The notes under the pieces were generated by a model. That model saw only the letters and a program-made list of their open reading frames with translations. It was not told the DNA's origin and did not search any database. Both the position numbers and the translations under genes were made by a program. Positions 61,940-64,000 of a DNA stretch of 64,000 nucleotides are shown here, in pieces. Positions within the stretch are counted from its first letter, which is position 1, and the number at the start of each line of letters is the position of its first letter. The stretch is from an uncultured Pseudohongiella sp. (GTDB lineage Bacteria; Pseudomonadota; Gammaproteobacteria; Pseudomonadales; Pseudohongiellaceae), in assembly GCA_951812965.1 (NCBI GenBank), contig OX638341.1:912438-976437 (forward strand), written 5' to 3'.

Positions 61940-63338
61940 TTCCGGCGCGGTGGATTCGAATCGATTGCGGCCGGCAGACAATTTTTTGCTGTGCGCATCT
62001 GAGCGGGCGAGGCATGCCTCGCCCCTACGCGTTCGACTGGCTGCGAGGCAGGTCTTGCCCCTACGCGTTCGGCTGGCTGCGAGGCAGGTCTTGCCCCTAG
62101 GCGTTCGACTGGCGGCGGTCCTGCTGCTGGCCGCATCCGCTTCCGCCTTTGCCGCCGAGAACGGCGGTGGAAGCCTTGTCGAAGATTTCTGGCAGGCAGT
62201 CTCGGCCGCAGAAATGCGTGCAAGCGAACAGGCGTTGCTTGCGGCGGCCGACGACGTCACTACCCTGTATGCCTGGCTTAAGCAAGGCCCGGCATTCTCG
62301 CCTGACGTCGAAACTGGCGCCTGGGAAGGTTCGCGCACCGGCGCCGACGGCCTGACCTTCCGCTATGGCGTGGTAGTGCCGGAAGGCTACGACCCGGAAT
62401 TTTCCTATCCCGTCGAGTTCCTGCTGCATGGGGGCGTGGCCCGTCCCGAATGGGGGCCTGGCGTCGAATGGTGGCGTTCCGGCTATGCGAACCTGCAACG
62501 GGAAGACCGCATCATCGTGGTGCCCGCGTCCTGGCGCGAGGCGTTCTGGTGGCACGACAACCAGGCGGACAACCTGCCTGCCGTGCTGCGCGAAGTGAAG
62601 CGACTTTACAACGTCGACGACAATCGGGTCAGCATGACCGGCATCTCCGACGGCGGCACAGGCGCTTACTTTTTTGCCTTCAAGCAACCGAGCGAATGGG
62701 CCTCGTTCCTGCCGTACATCGGTCATCCGGGAGTGCTGCGCAATCCGGCTGGCGGCGTCAACTACCGGCTGTTCTTCGAAAACCTGACGGCCAAGCCGCT
62801 TTATATCGTAAATGGCGAGTTGGACCGACTCTATCCGGCAACCTCGTTACAGTCCTTCGTCGACGTGCTGATCGAGGCCCGGGTCGAGCATGTTTTTCGG
62901 GTGATCGAGGGCGGCGGCCACAACACTCGCTGGCTGCCGGAAGAGACTCCCGCCATCGAACAATTCAAGACCGGGCATCCGCGGGATCCGTTCCCGGAAT
63001 TCCTGCAATGGGTGGCGGACCGGGACGACCGGTACAATCGCAATATGTGGTTACGGGTCGACGAGATGGCGAATCCCGAGTATCTCGCGGTGTTGAAAGC
63101 CAAACGCGAGGCCAACCGCTTCACGGTGGAAGCGACCGCGGTCGCCGGATTCAGCCTGTTGCTGAATCCGGAAGAAATAGATTTCAGCCAGCCGGTAGTG
63201 GTCGACGTCAACGGCGAGACGGTGTATGACGACATGGTGGAGCAAAGCGCGGATACTCTCCTCCGATGGGCGCGCGAGACTTTGGACCGGCAGGCGCTGG
63301 TGACCGCCGAAATAAGAATTTCCCTGCCTGCCGAATGA
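61926..63338 (+). CDS. Exported alpha/beta-hydrolase (esterase/PHB depolymerase-like), start altered by repeats
   Basis: Up to 470 residues. The mature enzyme has FRYGVVVPEGYDPEFSYPVE, nucleophile TGISDGGTGAYFFA, acid GELDRLYPA and His GGGHNT, typical of exported esterase/depolymerase-like hydrolases. The start is unclear: TTG 61926 or GTG 61950 give a long N-terminus in which a palindromic repeat and two 36-base tandem repeats are translated (LRVRLAARQVLP twice) directly before the hydrophobic LAAVLLLAASASAFA signal core. Coding continues in frame through the repeats. Confidence 0.75.
   Translation: MADSNSGAVDSNRLRPADNFLLCASERARHASPLRVRLAARQVLPLRVRLAARQVLPLGVRLAAVLLLAASASAFAAENGGGSLVEDFWQAVSAAEMRASEQALLAAADDVTTLYAWLKQGPAFSPDVETGAWEGSRTGADGLTFRYGVVVPEGYDPEFSYPVEFLLHGGVARPEWGPGVEWWRSGYANLQREDRIIVVPASWREAFWWHDNQADNLPAVLREVKRLYNVDDNRVSMTGISDGGTGAYFFAFKQPSEWASFLPYIGHPGVLRNPAGGVNYRLFFENLTAKPLYIVNGELDRLYPATSLQSFVDVLIEARVEHVFRVIEGGGHNTRWLPEETPAIEQFKTGHPRDPFPEFLQWVADRDDRYNRNMWLRVDEMANPEYLAVLKAKREANRFTVEATAVAGFSLLLNPEEIDFSQPVVVDVNGETVYDDMVEQSADTLLRWARETLDRQALVTAEIRISLPAE
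62005..62114 (+). repeat. Palindrome copy 7 followed by 36-bp tandem repeats inside a gene
   Basis: GGGCGAGGCATGCCTCGCCC (62005-62024) is followed by units 62025-62060 and 62061-62096 (one mismatch) and a partial third (62097-62114). The unit contains GCGAGGCAGGTCTTGCCCCTA, a decayed form of the palindrome. Length 36 keeps the reading frame. Confidence 0.85.
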
Positions 63339-63345
63339 GCGTTCG

Positions 63346-63804
63346 CTAACGGATTTCTTCCATTCGATTCCGCAGCACCGAAAGAATGATGTTCAGTTCG
63401 CGGAAATAGTCGTAGTCCGCATTCAAGTTCGTCATGGCCTCGTTGAATCTCTCGAATTGATCGTTCGTTTCGGCCAATAATCCTTTCGTATCGAGCAATT
63501 CGTCGAATCCATCCTGGTAATTTCTGGCGTTCCGGGAGCGGGCCTCGATCAGGAAACTCGGCTCGCAGGCTTCCCGCGAAATGTTGGAGCCGGTAGGCGT
63601 GTATTCGTGGCAGATAACGTGCAGGGAATCGTCTTCGGTACGAAGATTGAAGACTCGATAGACTTCCTTCTCGATTTTCTCGATCTCGCCTCTCAATTCG
63701 GCAACGCTCATGGCGTCGATGTCGATTGCGCCATCGGCCGCCTGCAGCGCCATGGCGAAGGGCAACAGGCACAGGCAGGTAATGGCGACAGTAAGACGTT
63801 TCAT
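63346..63804 (-). CDS. Small exported protein, function unknown
   Basis: 152 residues. Sec signal (LTVAITCLCLLPFAMALQA) then a largely helical mature part with predicted coiled-coil (AELRGEIEKIEKEVYRVFNL), two Cys (VICHEYT, EACEPSF) and a charged C-terminus. No known family recognised. Convergent with the hydrolase gene, gap 7 bases. Confidence 0.72.
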   Translation of the reverse strand: MKRLTVAITCLCLLPFAMALQAADGAIDIDAMSVAELRGEIEKIEKEVYRVFNLRTEDDSLHVICHEYTPTGSNISREACEPSFLIEARSRNARNYQDGFDELLDTKGLLAETNDQFERFNEAMTNLNADYDYFRELNIILSVLRNRMEEIR

Positions 63805-63911
63805 CGGACTACCCTCATCAGTGTGGTCAACTAGGCTATTATATGCGCGGGCCGATCCAGCGCCACAAAAAATTAGAATTGCGATTTAGCCAAACAAGGG
63901 ATATCCACCAG

Positions 63912-64000
63912 ATGAACGATGATTTTGAGATCGGCGGCCTGCGAATTGCCGCTGAACTGGCAGCTTTTGTTAATGGGGAACTGTTGCCGGAAATCGGCCT
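63912..64000 (+). CDS. glcB: Malate synthase G, N-terminal start (cut by window edge)
   Basis: Only the first ~29 residues are present: MNDDFEIGGLRIAAELAAFV then NGELLPEIGL. The pattern (GGLR.A.EL..F.N.E.LP..G) matches the N-terminus of malate synthase G, which condenses glyoxylate with acetyl-CoA. Short evidence, so moderate confidence. Confidence 0.65.
   Translation, partial: MNDDFEIGGLRIAAELAAFVNGELLPEIG

Noticed and set aside
62025..62114. Possible CRISPR-like array
   Set aside because: Units are contiguous with no spacers, in frame within a gene, and derived from the interspersed palindrome.

Overview
The window looks like a chromosomal segment of a Gram-negative, probably marine or free-living gammaproteobacterium. 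The basis is several TonB-dependent receptors, many Tat- and Sec-exported enzymes, lipoboxes, an ECF sigma/FecR/receptor unit, methylamine-dehydrogenase-type genes and the start of a malate synthase G. The genus is not readable from the sequence. Most of it is GC-rich. One stretch (about 5.46-10.6 kb) is visibly AT-rich and looks acquired. No rRNA, tRNA, prophage or CRISPR array was seen.

Layout. 0-5 kb: the tail of an alkylsulfatase, a LuxR-type regulator, a TonB receptor and an alpha/beta hydrolase. 5.2-10.9 kb: an IS3 remnant, an AT-rich ECF sigma/anti-sigma/TonB-receptor island, and fragments of a sugar ABC transporter operon. 11-16.4 kb: Gfo/Idh oxidoreductase, exported TIM-barrel sugar isomerase, GMC dehydrogenase with its small subunit, and a DUF1080 protein. 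Together these fit an oxidative (3-keto) route of glycoside breakdown. 16.8-20.3 kb: hipBA, small membrane and regulatory proteins, and an unusual HTH fusion. 20.3-23.6 kb: a mauBEDA-like tryptophan-tryptophylquinone amine dehydrogenase operon with a cytochrome c. 23.8-32 kb: an amidase, a sodium symporter and a catabolic run (aldo-keto reductase, TauD-like dioxygenase, PLP ammonia-lyase, M20 amidohydrolase) facing an APC permease. 32-46 kb: exported beta-propeller and cyclase-family proteins, permeases, a toxin-antitoxin pair placed between two copies of a gene end, and a peroxiredoxin-like gene with an in-frame TGA in the redox motif that is probably selenocysteine. 47.4-58 kb: a bacterial sterol biosynthesis locus. 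58-64 kb: exported propellers, an enolase-superfamily enzyme, an MBL-fold hydrolase, an esterase and the start of malate synthase G.

The standout system is the sterol locus. Five tightly coupled minus-strand genes encode an SdmB-like dehydrogenase, an SdmA-like Rieske oxygenase, a sterol C-14 reductase, CYP51, and one 1134-residue polypeptide that joins squalene monooxygenase to oxidosqualene cyclase. A squalene synthase converges on them from the other side. The set would take farnesyl diphosphate through oxidosqualene to a 14- and 4-demethylated sterol. The monooxygenase-cyclase fusion and the predicted Sec-containing peroxiredoxin-DsbD_N protein are the two observations most worth testing.
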